Below, in pieces: positions 37,683 to 45,258 of a DNA stretch of 64,000 bases. The number at the start of each line of letters is the position of its first letter. Position 1 is the first letter of the stretch. The stretch is taken from contig NZ_QGGV01000002.1 in the NCBI RefSeq assembly GCF_003148765.1, positions 124,001 through 188,000 of the forward strand, read 5' to 3'. This DNA is from Silicimonas algicola (GTDB taxonomy: Bacteria; Pseudomonadota; Alphaproteobacteria; Rhodobacterales; Rhodobacteraceae). The notes beneath the pieces were generated by a model. The model saw only the letters and a program-made list of their open reading frames with translations. It was not told the origin of the DNA and searched no databases. The position numbers and the translations under genes are program-made.

Positions 37683-38768
37683 GTGTCGGAGCAATCCGCC
37701 GGATTGACGGTAGAAGGGCTGACCCGCCGCTTCGGCGGCCGCGATGTCGTGTCCGACGTCTCGCTTCAGGTCGCACCCGGTCAGGTAACCTGCCTTCTCG
37801 GTCCCTCCGGCTGCGGCAAGTCGACCACCTTGAGAATGATCGCGGGCGTCGACCGACCGGACGCTGGCCGGGTTCTGGTCGACGGGCGCGTCCTGTCCGA
37901 CGATACGGTCCAGGTCCCGCCCGAACGGCGCCATGTCGGCCTGATGTTCCAGGACTTCGCGCTGTTTCCTCACCTGACCGTCGCCGAGAACGTGGCCTTC
38001 GGCCTGTCGGGACCGAAGGCCGAGCGCATTGCGCGGGCCGAGGAGATGCTGGAGCGCGTCCGTCTCGCGGGGTTCGGGCCCGCCTATCCCCACGAATTGT
38101 CGGGCGGCGAACAGCAGCGCGTCGCGCTGGCCCGCGCCATCGCACCCCGTCCCCGCATCATGTTGATGGACGAACCCTTTTCCGGCCTCGACAACCGGCT
38201 GCGCGACGGCATCCGCGACCAGACGCTCGATATCCTCAAGGAAGAGGGAACTTCGGTCGTGCTCGTGACACACGAGCCCGAAGAGGCGATGCGGATGGCC
38301 GACGAGATCGCGCTGATGCGCGACGGCGGCATCGTGCAGACGGGCGCGCCCTACAACGTCTACAATGCGCCCGTCGACCGGATGGCGGCGGCCTTCTTCT
38401 CGGACGTCAACGTGATCCGGGGACGGGTGCAGGGCGCGCTGACCGACACGCCTTTCGGGGCCTTCCTTGCGCCGGGCGTGCCAGACGGAACGGACGTCGA
38501 GATCGTCATCCGGCCCCAGCACCTGCGGATCGACTTCGACCGCGACGGGCGCGGCCCGAACCCCACGCCCGAGGACGGCGTGCCCGCGCGCGGCACGGTG
38601 ATGCGCGCGCGCTTCATGGGCCACGAGAGCCTCGTCGAATTCCGCATGGATCACGATGGCTCGATGCTGAAGGCGACGGTGCCCTCGGTCTTCCTGCCGC
38701 AGCCAGGCACAGCACTCTGGCTGATGATCCGGCGCGGGCGCTGCTTCGTGTTTCCGGTCACGGGGTGA
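37683..38768 (+). CDS. ABC transporter ATP-binding protein (PotA/FbpC type), no partner genes
   Basis: A 361-aa ATPase from a GTG start. Walker A LLGPSGCGKST (39-49), Q-loop LMFQDFALFPHLTV, signature LSGGEQQRVALARAIA, Walker B IMLMDEPFSGLD and the H-loop LVTHEPEEA are all intact. The C-terminal ~110 residues are a TOBE-type regulatory domain (IVIRPQHLRIDFD, VMRARFMGHESLVEF). This type normally energises import of polyamines, iron or sulfate. No permease or binding protein is adjacent, so the substrate cannot be assigned. Confidence 0.88.
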   Translation: MSEQSAGLTVEGLTRRFGGRDVVSDVSLQVAPGQVTCLLGPSGCGKSTTLRMIAGVDRPDAGRVLVDGRVLSDDTVQVPPERRHVGLMFQDFALFPHLTVAENVAFGLSGPKAERIARAEEMLERVRLAGFGPAYPHELSGGEQQRVALARAIAPRPRIMLMDEPFSGLDNRLRDGIRDQTLDILKEEGTSVVLVTHEPEEAMRMADEIALMRDGGIVQTGAPYNVYNAPVDRMAAAFFSDVNVIRGRVQGALTDTPFGAFLAPGVPDGTDVEIVIRPQHLRIDFDRDGRGPNPTPEDGVPARGTVMRARFMGHESLVEFRMDHDGSMLKATVPSVFLPQPGTALWLMIRRGRCFVFPVTG

Positions 38769-38774
38769 GGTGGG

Positions 38775-38815
38775 CGAGGGGCGCTGCCCCTCGCGCTCCC
38801 CGGAGTATTTTGGGA
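38775..38815 (+). repeat. Dispersed hairpin repeat, copy A
   Basis: The hairpin core CGAGGGGCGCTGCCCCTCG (38775-38793) is followed by CGCTCCCCGGAGTATTTTGG. The unit begins a few bases after the ABC stop. The same unit recurs in inverted orientation at 62042-62079, right after pdhC. Similar elements are frequent after genes in Rhodobacteraceae and probably act as terminators. Confidence 0.65.
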
Positions 38816-38827
38816 CAGAAGAAGCCG

Positions 38828-39490
38828 TCAGCCCGCCGCGAGGTGGTCCGAGAGGGATTTCCCGGGTTCTTCCTCGAAGGTCTCGAAGGTGACGTCGAGC
38901 GTTCTCAGCCGGTCGACCCGGTACTCCTCGAACCTCGCGTCCTCTTCGTCCCAGGCGGTGAGCGTCCAGATGCGGCCCCAGTATTCGAGTTGGAGCGGAC
39001 GCAGCACGCGCGGTGCGTCGCTGTCCGCCGTCGTCACGCGGATCTTGCGGCGCGAGCGGATGGCGGCGCGCAGGGGCGCCATGTGAACGAAGCCGCGCGC
39101 GCCCTCGGCGAAGGGATAAAGTGCGAAACCCCGACCGGCGGCAGGCGCGGCCCGGTCCTCGGGCAGGGCGGCGTCGACCTTGACGCCGAGCGTCCGGGCA
39201 GCCTCGCGCATCTTCGGGTCGGAGGCCTTGCCGACGACCGACAGCCCGAGGTGCAGCGCCTCGAGTTCGTCGAGCGTGAGGTTCAGCGGCGGCAAGGTGA
39301 TGGGCGCCGTCATCGCGTAGCCGATGCCGCGCTCGCCCTCGACCGGGACCCCGCCCGCAATCAGCGCGTCCATGTCGCGGTAAAGCGTGCGAAGCGAGAC
39401 GCCAAGCCGGTCGGCCAGCTCGCGTCCGCGATGCAGGCGCCCGTCGCGCAGGATGCGGATGAGGGCGTAGAGGCGGTCGGCGCGGCGCAA
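38828..39490 (-). CDS. YafY-type transcriptional regulator (HTH-WYL)
   Basis: A 220-aa DNA-binding protein. The N-terminal winged helix (LYALIRILRDGRLHRGRELADRLGVSLRTLYRDMDAL) is of the DeoR/HTH_11 type; the C-terminal WYL-like domain spans about 130-210 (LEYWGRIWTLTAWDEE). The start is TTG at 39490, supported by AGGAG 5 nt upstream. A perfect 9-bp inverted repeat lies 26 bp upstream and is a likely autoregulatory operator. The ligand is unknown. Confidence 0.88.
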   Translation of the reverse strand: MRRADRLYALIRILRDGRLHRGRELADRLGVSLRTLYRDMDALIAGGVPVEGERGIGYAMTAPITLPPLNLTLDELEALHLGLSVVGKASDPKMREAARTLGVKVDAALPEDRAAPAAGRGFALYPFAEGARGFVHMAPLRAAIRSRRKIRVTTADSDAPRVLRPLQLEYWGRIWTLTAWDEEDARFEEYRVDRLRTLDVTFETFEEEPGKSLSDHLAAG

Positions 39491-39515
39491 GATGGCTCCT
39501 GATTCGCTTTATCCT

Positions 39516-39539
39516 CAACTGACATTATCCTGTCAGTTG
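39516..39539. promoter_or_regulatory. Palindromic operator between WYL regulator and tatA
   Basis: CAACTGACA (39516-39524) and TGTCAGTTG (39531-39539) are perfect inverted copies with a 6-bp spacer (TTATCC). The position just upstream of the regulator's start suggests binding by a dimer of that regulator. tatA starts 124 bp away on the other side and could also be affected. Confidence 0.65.
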
Positions 39540-39662
39540 TTTGGGCGCACCGCCGATTTGCTCAGGTTTTGGTGAAGCTCGCAGCGAGCATGCACTTTGC
39601 CGCTTTTCAGTCGAGTGACGACTGCCTAAATACCCGGTCGAATTCTCAAGGGAGAGAGACCC

Positions 39663-39878
39663 ATGCTGAACAACATCGGCCTTCCCGGCCTTCTTCTCAT
39701 CGCCATCGTCGTCCTGGTGCTTTTCGGACGCGGCAAGATCTCGTCGCTGATGGGCGAGGTCGGCAAAGGCATCACCGCCTTCAAGAAGGGCGTCGACGAC
39801 GGAAAGCGCGAAATCGAGGACACGACCGCCGATGGTGCGCGCGACGTGACACCCGAGACCGAGCGGGACAAGGTTTGA
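39663..39878 (+). CDS. tatA: Sec-independent protein translocase TatA
   Basis: A 71-aa single-helix protein that forms the pore of the twin-arginine export system. Layout: short periplasmic start, helix [14 protein letters not shown] (residues 8-21), FGRGKI hinge, then an amphipathic helix ([20 protein letters not shown]) and an acidic tail. GGGAGAGAG precedes the ATG. First gene of tatABC. Confidence 0.93.
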   Translation: MLNNIGLPGLLLIAIVVLVLFGRGKISSLMGEVGKGITAFKKGVDDGKREIEDTTADGARDVTPETERDKV

Positions 39879-39892
39879 GTCCCGGCTGACCC

Positions 39893-40477
39893 ATGTTCGA
39901 TCTCGGTTGGGGTGAGCTTCTGGTCATCGGCGTCGTGGCGCTGATCGTGGTGGGTCCGAAGGACCTGCCCGGCATGTTCCGTACGCTTGGACGGTTCACA
40001 GGCAAGATCCGCAAGATGGCGCGCGAGTTCCAGCGCGCCATGGAGGATGCCGCAGACGAGTCCGGCATCAAGGAAACGGCGAGCAGCCTGAAGGGCATGA
40101 CCTCGGCCAAGAGCATGGGGCTCGACAAGCTGAACCAGGCGGCGGACCGTTTCGAGAAGTGGGATCCGGTGAAGCCGACGAAGGTCGCAAAGCCCGTCGG
40201 CCCGGAGACCGAGAAGCTGTCTGAGGAGCGCGCGGAGGCTGCACGCAAGATCCGCGAGGCCACGGCGAAGAAGGCGAGCGAGCGCATCGCGGCCGAGAAG
40301 GCGGCGGCCGAAGCGGCGAAGAACGCTCCTCCGGCCGCGGAGGCAGCAAAGCCTGTCGCCAAGGCGAAGGCGCCCGCGAAACCGAAGACGCCCGCCAAGT
40401 CCGCCAAGCCGAAGGCGCCCGCGAAGCCCAAGGCGGCTAAACCCAAGGCGTCGCCCGACGCCGGAGACCCGGCATGA
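39893..40477 (+). CDS. tatB: Sec-independent protein translocase TatB
   Basis: A 194-aa receptor subunit binding twin-arginine signals with TatC. The N-terminal helix MFDLGWGELLVIGVVALIVVGPKDLP carries the usual polar Glu8; an amphipathic helix and a long Lys/Ala-rich tail follow (repeated AKPKAPAKP-like units after about residue 155). The tail is low complexity and probably disordered. It overlaps tatC by 4 nt. Confidence 0.93.
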   Translation: MFDLGWGELLVIGVVALIVVGPKDLPGMFRTLGRFTGKIRKMAREFQRAMEDAADESGIKETASSLKGMTSAKSMGLDKLNQAADRFEKWDPVKPTKVAKPVGPETEKLSEERAEAARKIREATAKKASERIAAEKAAAEAAKNAPPAAEAAKPVAKAKAPAKPKTPAKSAKPKAPAKPKAAKPKASPDAGDPA

Positions 40478-41397
40478 GCGCCAATGACGACATCGACGAC
40501 AGTTCTGCCCCGCTGATCGAGCATCTGGCCGAACTCAGGACGCGCCTGATCCGGTCGGTCCTGGCCCTGATCGTCGGCATCGTGCTGGCCTTCACCGTGG
40601 CCGAGCCGATCCTCCAGTTCCTTCTGAAGCCGATCGAGGCGACGCTGCGCTCGCTTGGCGACCCGTCGCCGACGCTTCAGTACACGAGCCCCCAGGAATA
40701 CCTCTTCACGCTGTTCCGCATCTCGATGGTCTTCGGCTTCGGGCTGTCCTTCCCGGTCATCGCGCACCAGATGTGGCGCTTCGTGGCGCCAGGGCTGTAC
40801 CGGACCGAGAAGTCGGCCTTCCTGCCCTTCATCGTCGCCTCGCCGATCATGTTCCTGCTGGGCGCGTCCTTCGCGCATTTCGTGGTGACGCCCCTTGCGA
40901 TGAACTTCTTCCTGGGCTTCGCCGACGTCTCGTCGATCTTCGCCAACCTCCTGACCGCGTCGTCGCCCGACCTGCCGCCAGACGCGGCCGTGGTGCCGGA
41001 GACCGTCGACGGGGTGAGGATCACCTTCTTCGGGAAAGTGAACGAAAGCCTCGACATCACCTTGAAGTTCATCATGGCTTTCGGGCTGTGCTTCCAGCTT
41101 CCGGTGCTGCTGACACTGATGGGCAAGGCCGGGCTTGTCTCGGCGCGCGGGCTGGCGCAGGTGCGCAAGTACGCCATCGTCGCCATCCTGATGCTCGCCG
41201 CTGTCGTGACGCCGCCCGACGTGGTGACGCAGCTTATCCTCTTCACCGTGGTCTATGGGCTCTACGAGATCTCGATCATCCTGGTGAAGATGGTCGAGAA
41301 GAAGCGCGTGCAGCGCCTGCGCGAAGAGGGAATCCTGGGCGAGGACGAGGATCTCTACTCCGAGGTCGACGACGACGAAGAGGACGCGAAGGCGTGA
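40474..41397 (+). CDS. tatC: Sec-independent protein translocase TatC
   Basis: A 307-aa six-helix core of the Tat translocase. N-terminal signal-binding region PLIEHLAELRTRLIRS and the first loop TSPQEYLFTLFRISMVFGF are classic. Between helices 3 and 4 is a longer periplasmic loop (about residues 155-190), as in other alphaproteobacteria. The C-terminus is strongly acidic. ATGA overlaps on both sides tie it to tatB and the DUF815 gene. Confidence 0.95.
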   Translation: MSANDDIDDSSAPLIEHLAELRTRLIRSVLALIVGIVLAFTVAEPILQFLLKPIEATLRSLGDPSPTLQYTSPQEYLFTLFRISMVFGFGLSFPVIAHQMWRFVAPGLYRTEKSAFLPFIVASPIMFLLGASFAHFVVTPLAMNFFLGFADVSSIFANLLTASSPDLPPDAAVVPETVDGVRITFFGKVNESLDITLKFIMAFGLCFQLPVLLTLMGKAGLVSARGLAQVRKYAIVAILMLAAVVTPPDVVTQLILFTVVYGLYEISIILVKMVEKKRVQRLREEGILGEDEDLYSEVDDDEEDAKA

Positions 41398-42230
41398 GCG
41401 AGCCGCTGGACCGTATCGCCGCCGCGCTGGAGCGGATGGCGCCCGCGCCCTTGGCCACGCCCGACTTCGACGCCGCCGACGCTTTCGTCTGGCACGTCTC
41501 GCCGGATCGGCTCGAGCCGGTCGAGAAGGTCGCGCGCATCGACATCGGCCTTCTGATCGGCGTCGACCGCGCCCGCGACACTCTGCTCGAGAACACGCGC
41601 CAGTTCGCGCGGGGGATGCCCGCCAACAACGCGCTTCTCTGGGGCGCGCGCGGGATGGGGAAGTCGAGCCTCGTGAAGTCGGCCCATGCCGCCGTCCTGG
41701 CCGAGGGTCTGAGCCTGAAGATCGTTGAGATACAGCGCGAGGACCTGCCGTCGGTCTCGCGCCTGCTCGGCCACCTTCGCGGCGCGCCGGAGCGGTTCCT
41801 GCTGTTCTGCGACGACCTGTCCTTCAGTCACGACGACCAGCACTACAAAAGCCTGAAGGCGGTGCTGGACGGAGGTATCGAGGGGCGTCCGGACAACGTG
41901 CTGTTCTACGCCACCTCGAACCGGCGGCACCTGATGCCGCGCGACATGATCGAGAACGAACGGTCGAGCGCCATCAGGCCTTCGGAGGCGACCGAAGAAA
42001 AGGTGTCGCTGTCCGACCGCTTCGGGCTCTGGCTCGGGTTCCACCCGTGCAGCCAGGATGAATACCTGGCGATGATCCGGGGATATTGCGACGCTTACGG
42101 GGTCGAGATCGACGACGAGACGATGCGCGCCGAGGCCATAGAGTGGCAGGCGACGCGCGGCGCGCGGTCGGGCCGGGTCGCATGGCAATATTTCACCGAC
42201 CTCGCGGGACGTCGGGGCGTGACGCTCTAG
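41394..42230 (+). CDS. DUF815 family AAA ATPase
   Basis: A 278-aa cytosolic P-loop protein starting at GTG 41394, which overlaps the tatC stop. Walker A GARGMGKS is at 84-91, Walker B-like FLLFCDDLSF about 138-147, and ATSNRRHLMPRDM and a conserved LSDRFGLWLGFHPCSQDEYL follow. DUF815 proteins are AAA-type ATPases of unknown function, often next to tat genes in alphaproteobacteria. The coupling suggests, but does not show, a link to protein export. Confidence 0.88.
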   Translation: MSEPLDRIAAALERMAPAPLATPDFDAADAFVWHVSPDRLEPVEKVARIDIGLLIGVDRARDTLLENTRQFARGMPANNALLWGARGMGKSSLVKSAHAAVLAEGLSLKIVEIQREDLPSVSRLLGHLRGAPERFLLFCDDLSFSHDDQHYKSLKAVLDGGIEGRPDNVLFYATSNRRHLMPRDMIENERSSAIRPSEATEEKVSLSDRFGLWLGFHPCSQDEYLAMIRGYCDAYGVEIDDETMRAEAIEWQATRGARSGRVAWQYFTDLAGRRGVTL

Positions 42231-42291
42231 ATCGAAGGTCGCGCCGGGCCGTACCGGCGCCGTCCTTCCCTCAGTCCAGCCAGGTGCCCAA

Positions 42292-44073
42292 ATCGATACA
42301 CTCTCGGCTTTCCTCGAGTCCTACCAGTCCCTGATCGGTCTGGGGCTCATCTTCACTCTTCTCGTCGTCTTCATTCTCGAAATCTATCCGCCCGAGGTAG
42401 CGGCGGCCGGGGTCGCCGGCATCTTCGTCCTTCTGGGTTTCGTCGATCAGCGGGAGCTGATGACCGTCTTCGCCAACCCCGCCCCCATCACCATTGCGGC
42501 GATGTTCGTCCTGTCGGGCGCCCTGGTGCGAACGGGGGTGCTGGAGGCTGTCGCCGACACCGTGATCGCACGGTCCAGGCAACAGCCGGTCGTGGCTCTG
42601 GTCGGCATCGTAGGCGTGACGCTTCTGTCCTCGGCCTTCGTGAACAACACGCCAGTCGTGCTGGTGCTGATCCCCGTGGTCATCCGGCTGGGGCAGGCGC
42701 TGGGCATCGCCTCGACCCGCCTGCTGATCCCGCTGTCCTACCTCGCCATCCTGGGAGGGACCTGCACGCTGATCGGGACCTCGACGAACATCCTTGTCGA
42801 CGGCGTCGCGCGGGAGCGGGGCATGGACGCCTTCGGCATCTTCGAAATCTCCGGCGTGGGTATCGTGACGGCCATCACGGGCGTGGTCGTCCTCGGGGCA
42901 CTTGGGCGGTGGCTTCTGCCAGACCGCACGTCGACCAGCACGGACGGTCTTCTTGGCGAGACGACGTTCCTGTCCGAGGTCTTTCTGCGCACCGACCTGC
43001 ACGAGGGCAAGACCGTCGCCGAGGTCGCGGCGCTGAACCGGGGCGGGATCCGCGTCACGGGTCTGAGGCGGCGGGGCGAGGCGATCAAGGGCGACCTGAC
43101 CGAGGTGCCGCTGCTGCGCGGCGACCGCCTGATCCTCCAGGCCACGACGTCCGAGCTTCTGACGCTGAACGACGATCCCGAATTCCGCACCGGCCTGCGC
43201 CGGGGCGATCCGGCCGAGGGCGAAGCGGTGGCGGTCGAAGTCATCGTGACGCCCAAGAAGGCCGTGATGGGCAAGACGCTGCGCGAGATGTCTCTCGGCC
43301 GGCGCTACGGGATGCGGGTTCTGGGCGCGCACCGGCATGGCCACAATCCAGGCGTCGAACTGGAAGCGGTGAAACTTCGCGCGGCCGACAAGCTGTTGCT
43401 CCACGGTCCCGCCCAAGCCATCGAGACCCTGTCTCACGAGACCGACCTCGTCGCCGTGAACCGTCCCACGGGGCGGGCCTTCCGTCGTGGGCGCGCGCCC
43501 ATCGCCCTTCTCGCCATTGCCGCTGTCGTGGGGCTTGCCGCCTTCGGCGTCATGGACATCGCCGTCCTGGCATTGCTGGCCGTTGCGGCGATCCTTGTGC
43601 TGCGCTGCGTCGACGCAGACGAGGCCTGGGGCGCTATCGATGGCGCGATCCTCGTGCTGATCTTCGCCATGCTCATCATCGGGCGCGGTCTCGAGAATGC
43701 CGGCTCGGTCGAGCAGGTGGTGGCCTGGGTGGCGCCCGTCTTGCAGACGATGCCGCCCTTCGTGGCGCTGATGGCCGTCTACTTCATCGCCTCGGTGATG
43801 ACCGAACTGGTGACGAACAACGCCGTGGCAATCGTCTTCACGCCTCTGGCCATCGGGCTGGCCGAGGTGGTCGGGATCGATGCGCGCGCGCTGGTCGTCG
43901 CGGTGATGTTCGGGGCAAGCGCCAGCTTCGCGACGCCGATCGGCTATCAGACCAACACGCTGGTCTACGGCGCGGGAGACTATCGCTTCGCGGACTTCCT
44001 GAAGATCGGGGTGCCGATGAACGTCATCGTCGGCATCGTGTCGTGCATGGCGATCTGGTTCTTCTTCGTCTGA
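42292..44073 (+). CDS. SLC13/DASS-type permease with two TrkA-C domains
   Basis: A ~593-aa membrane transporter. Halves of about five helices flank two TrkA-C (RCK_C) domains (residues about 215-285 and 300-370). Transport motifs: SSAFVNNTPVVLVLIP, LGGTCTLIGTSTNILV, and in the second half MTELVTNNAVAIVF and SASFATPIGYQTNTLVYG. Family similarity extends upstream of the first ATG (42460) through LESYQSLIGLGLIFTLLVVFIL and EIYPPEVAAAGVAGIFVLLG. No ATG, GTG or TTG exists in frame there. ATC 42292 (IDTLSAFLES) has AGGTG 5 nt upstream and is the best start. The substrate may be a dicarboxylate or sulfate. A GCGCCGG/CCGGCGC hairpin (42241-42260) precedes it. Confidence 0.85.
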   Translation: MDTLSAFLESYQSLIGLGLIFTLLVVFILEIYPPEVAAAGVAGIFVLLGFVDQRELMTVFANPAPITIAAMFVLSGALVRTGVLEAVADTVIARSRQQPVVALVGIVGVTLLSSAFVNNTPVVLVLIPVVIRLGQALGIASTRLLIPLSYLAILGGTCTLIGTSTNILVDGVARERGMDAFGIFEISGVGIVTAITGVVVLGALGRWLLPDRTSTSTDGLLGETTFLSEVFLRTDLHEGKTVAEVAALNRGGIRVTGLRRRGEAIKGDLTEVPLLRGDRLILQATTSELLTLNDDPEFRTGLRRGDPAEGEAVAVEVIVTPKKAVMGKTLREMSLGRRYGMRVLGAHRHGHNPGVELEAVKLRAADKLLLHGPAQAIETLSHETDLVAVNRPTGRAFRRGRAPIALLAIAAVVGLAAFGVMDIAVLALLAVAAILVLRCVDADEAWGAIDGAILVLIFAMLIIGRGLENAGSVEQVVAWVAPVLQTMPPFVALMAVYFIASVMTELVTNNAVAIVFTPLAIGLAEVVGIDARALVVAVMFGASASFATPIGYQTNTLVYGAGDYRFADFLKIGVPMNVIVGIVSCMAIWFFFV

Positions 44074-44077
44074 CGCG

Positions 44078-44533
44078 TCACCGGATTCGCTGCGCCAGGT
44101 CCTCGGGCGGTGCATCGACCGTCCAGAAGGCGCGCGCGTCGTGGGGCAGGCGGTCGAGTACTCGGTCGAATGCCAGGTGATCGACGGCGCGCCACACGGC
44201 GCGCGCCGTAGCCTCGATGGCGTTGTCGGGCGTGAGGTTGTGGTGTGGCCGCAGCGCCTGCGCCTCGCGGGTCAGGGAGGCGCGGTCGGTGAAGGCGACG
44301 GGCGCTTCCGCAGGGTCCCAGTCCTGCACGAACATCGCACGCGGAACGCTCGGCAGCACCTGCGCGACGGCGATGGCCTCCTCGACCGTCAGGCGGCGGC
44401 GGAAGGTGCGGAACACGCCGTCCACGGCGGTGTAGGCCGAATTGTCCGAGACGAGGCCCGTCGCGTCCTTCACATCGTCGAGGAACGCCCTGAATTCCCG
44501 CGAGGCATGGCGGTATGTCCATGGCATCGGCAC
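44078..44533 (-). CDS. DUF2267 domain protein
   Basis: A 151-aa soluble helical protein of the DUF2267 family: FLDDVKDATGLVSDNSAYTAVDGVFRTFRRRLTVEEAIAVAQVLPSVPRAMFVQDW. The role is unknown; relatives sit in stress-related loci. Starts at 44533 and 44527 are both possible. It ends 4 bp from the permease stop (convergent) and is followed upstream by sspB on the same strand. Confidence 0.8.
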   Translation of the reverse strand: MPMPWTYRHASREFRAFLDDVKDATGLVSDNSAYTAVDGVFRTFRRRLTVEEAIAVAQVLPSVPRAMFVQDWDPAEAPVAFTDRASLTREAQALRPHHNLTPDNAIEATARAVWRAVDHLAFDRVLDRLPHDARAFWTVDAPPEDLAQRIR

Positions 44534-44544
44534 GGTCGCACCGC

Positions 44545-45027
44545 TCAGGTCTTGCGGAAGCTGTCGAGGCTCACGACCTCGCCGTCGCCCTTGGGTTTGG
44601 GCTTGCTTCGGCGCCGCGTCGGAGGCGGATCGCCGTCCTCGACCGGGGTCGGCGGCGGATATTCCCCGGCCTCCTCCTGGGTTTCGAACCTCAGCCCGAA
44701 TTCGACGGAGGGGTCCACGAAGGTGCGGATGGCGTCGTAGGGGATGTAAAGCGGTTCCGGCTGGTCGCCGAAGTTGAGCGTGACCGAAAAGCCTTCATCC
44801 GTAACCTCGAGGTCGCGGTACCAGTGCTGCATGACGATCGTCATTTCCTCGGGGTATCGGTCCGAAAGACTGTCGGCGATTTCGACGTCCGGGTGCATGG
44901 TATCGAAGGTGATGAAGAAGTGATGCTGCCCGGGAAGTCCGTTCAAGGCGACGTCGTTTAGCACCTGCTGGATGAGGCCCCGCATCGCGCGGTGCATCAG
45001 GTTTCCGTAGTCGATCGTCGCGGACAT
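44545..45027 (-). CDS. sspB: ClpXP adaptor protein SspB (alphaproteobacterial type)
   Basis: A 160-aa adaptor that delivers ssrA-tagged proteins to ClpXP. The N-terminal half matches the family (IDYGNLMHRAMRGLIQQVLND, LPGQHHFFITFDT, EMTIVMQHWYRDL, VTLNFGDQPEPLYIPYDAI). A Pro/Lys-rich linker leads to a short C-terminal peptide (GEVVSLDSFRKT), the expected ClpX-docking tail. The start is MSATIDYG; five extra in-frame residues upstream are not conserved. The tmRNA gene lies about 1.6 kb away. Confidence 0.93.
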   Translation of the reverse strand: MSATIDYGNLMHRAMRGLIQQVLNDVALNGLPGQHHFFITFDTMHPDVEIADSLSDRYPEEMTIVMQHWYRDLEVTDEGFSVTLNFGDQPEPLYIPYDAIRTFVDPSVEFGLRFETQEEAGEYPPPTPVEDGDPPPTRRRSKPKPKGDGEVVSLDSFRKT

Positions 45028-45258
45028 CCCGCCTCCGTCCATGCTGGAGCAAGCATATAGGATTCGGTTCTGAAGGGAAGGTGACCGGGGCCCGGAAACC
45101 TTTTGGTCGCGAATTGAGGCTAGGACGGTTCCGAACCCCGAGGTTGGAGCCGCGGATGAGCTTGCGAAACAGCCTGCGCAAGCCGGACGCGGCCAGCTTG
45201 CGGTCGACGTCGGTGGTCAGGTCGCCGCTTGCCCGTGCGCTGATCGGCAAGGACGAAT

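Noticed and set aside
37683-38768. ABC ATPase considered part of a local iron or polyamine uptake operon
   Set aside because: No permease or binding protein lies on either side, so only the ATPase family can be supported.
40330-40470. Repeated Lys/Ala/Pro codons in tatB considered as a tandem repeat locus
   Set aside because: The repeats are degenerate at DNA level and fit the disordered tail usual for alphaproteobacterial TatB.
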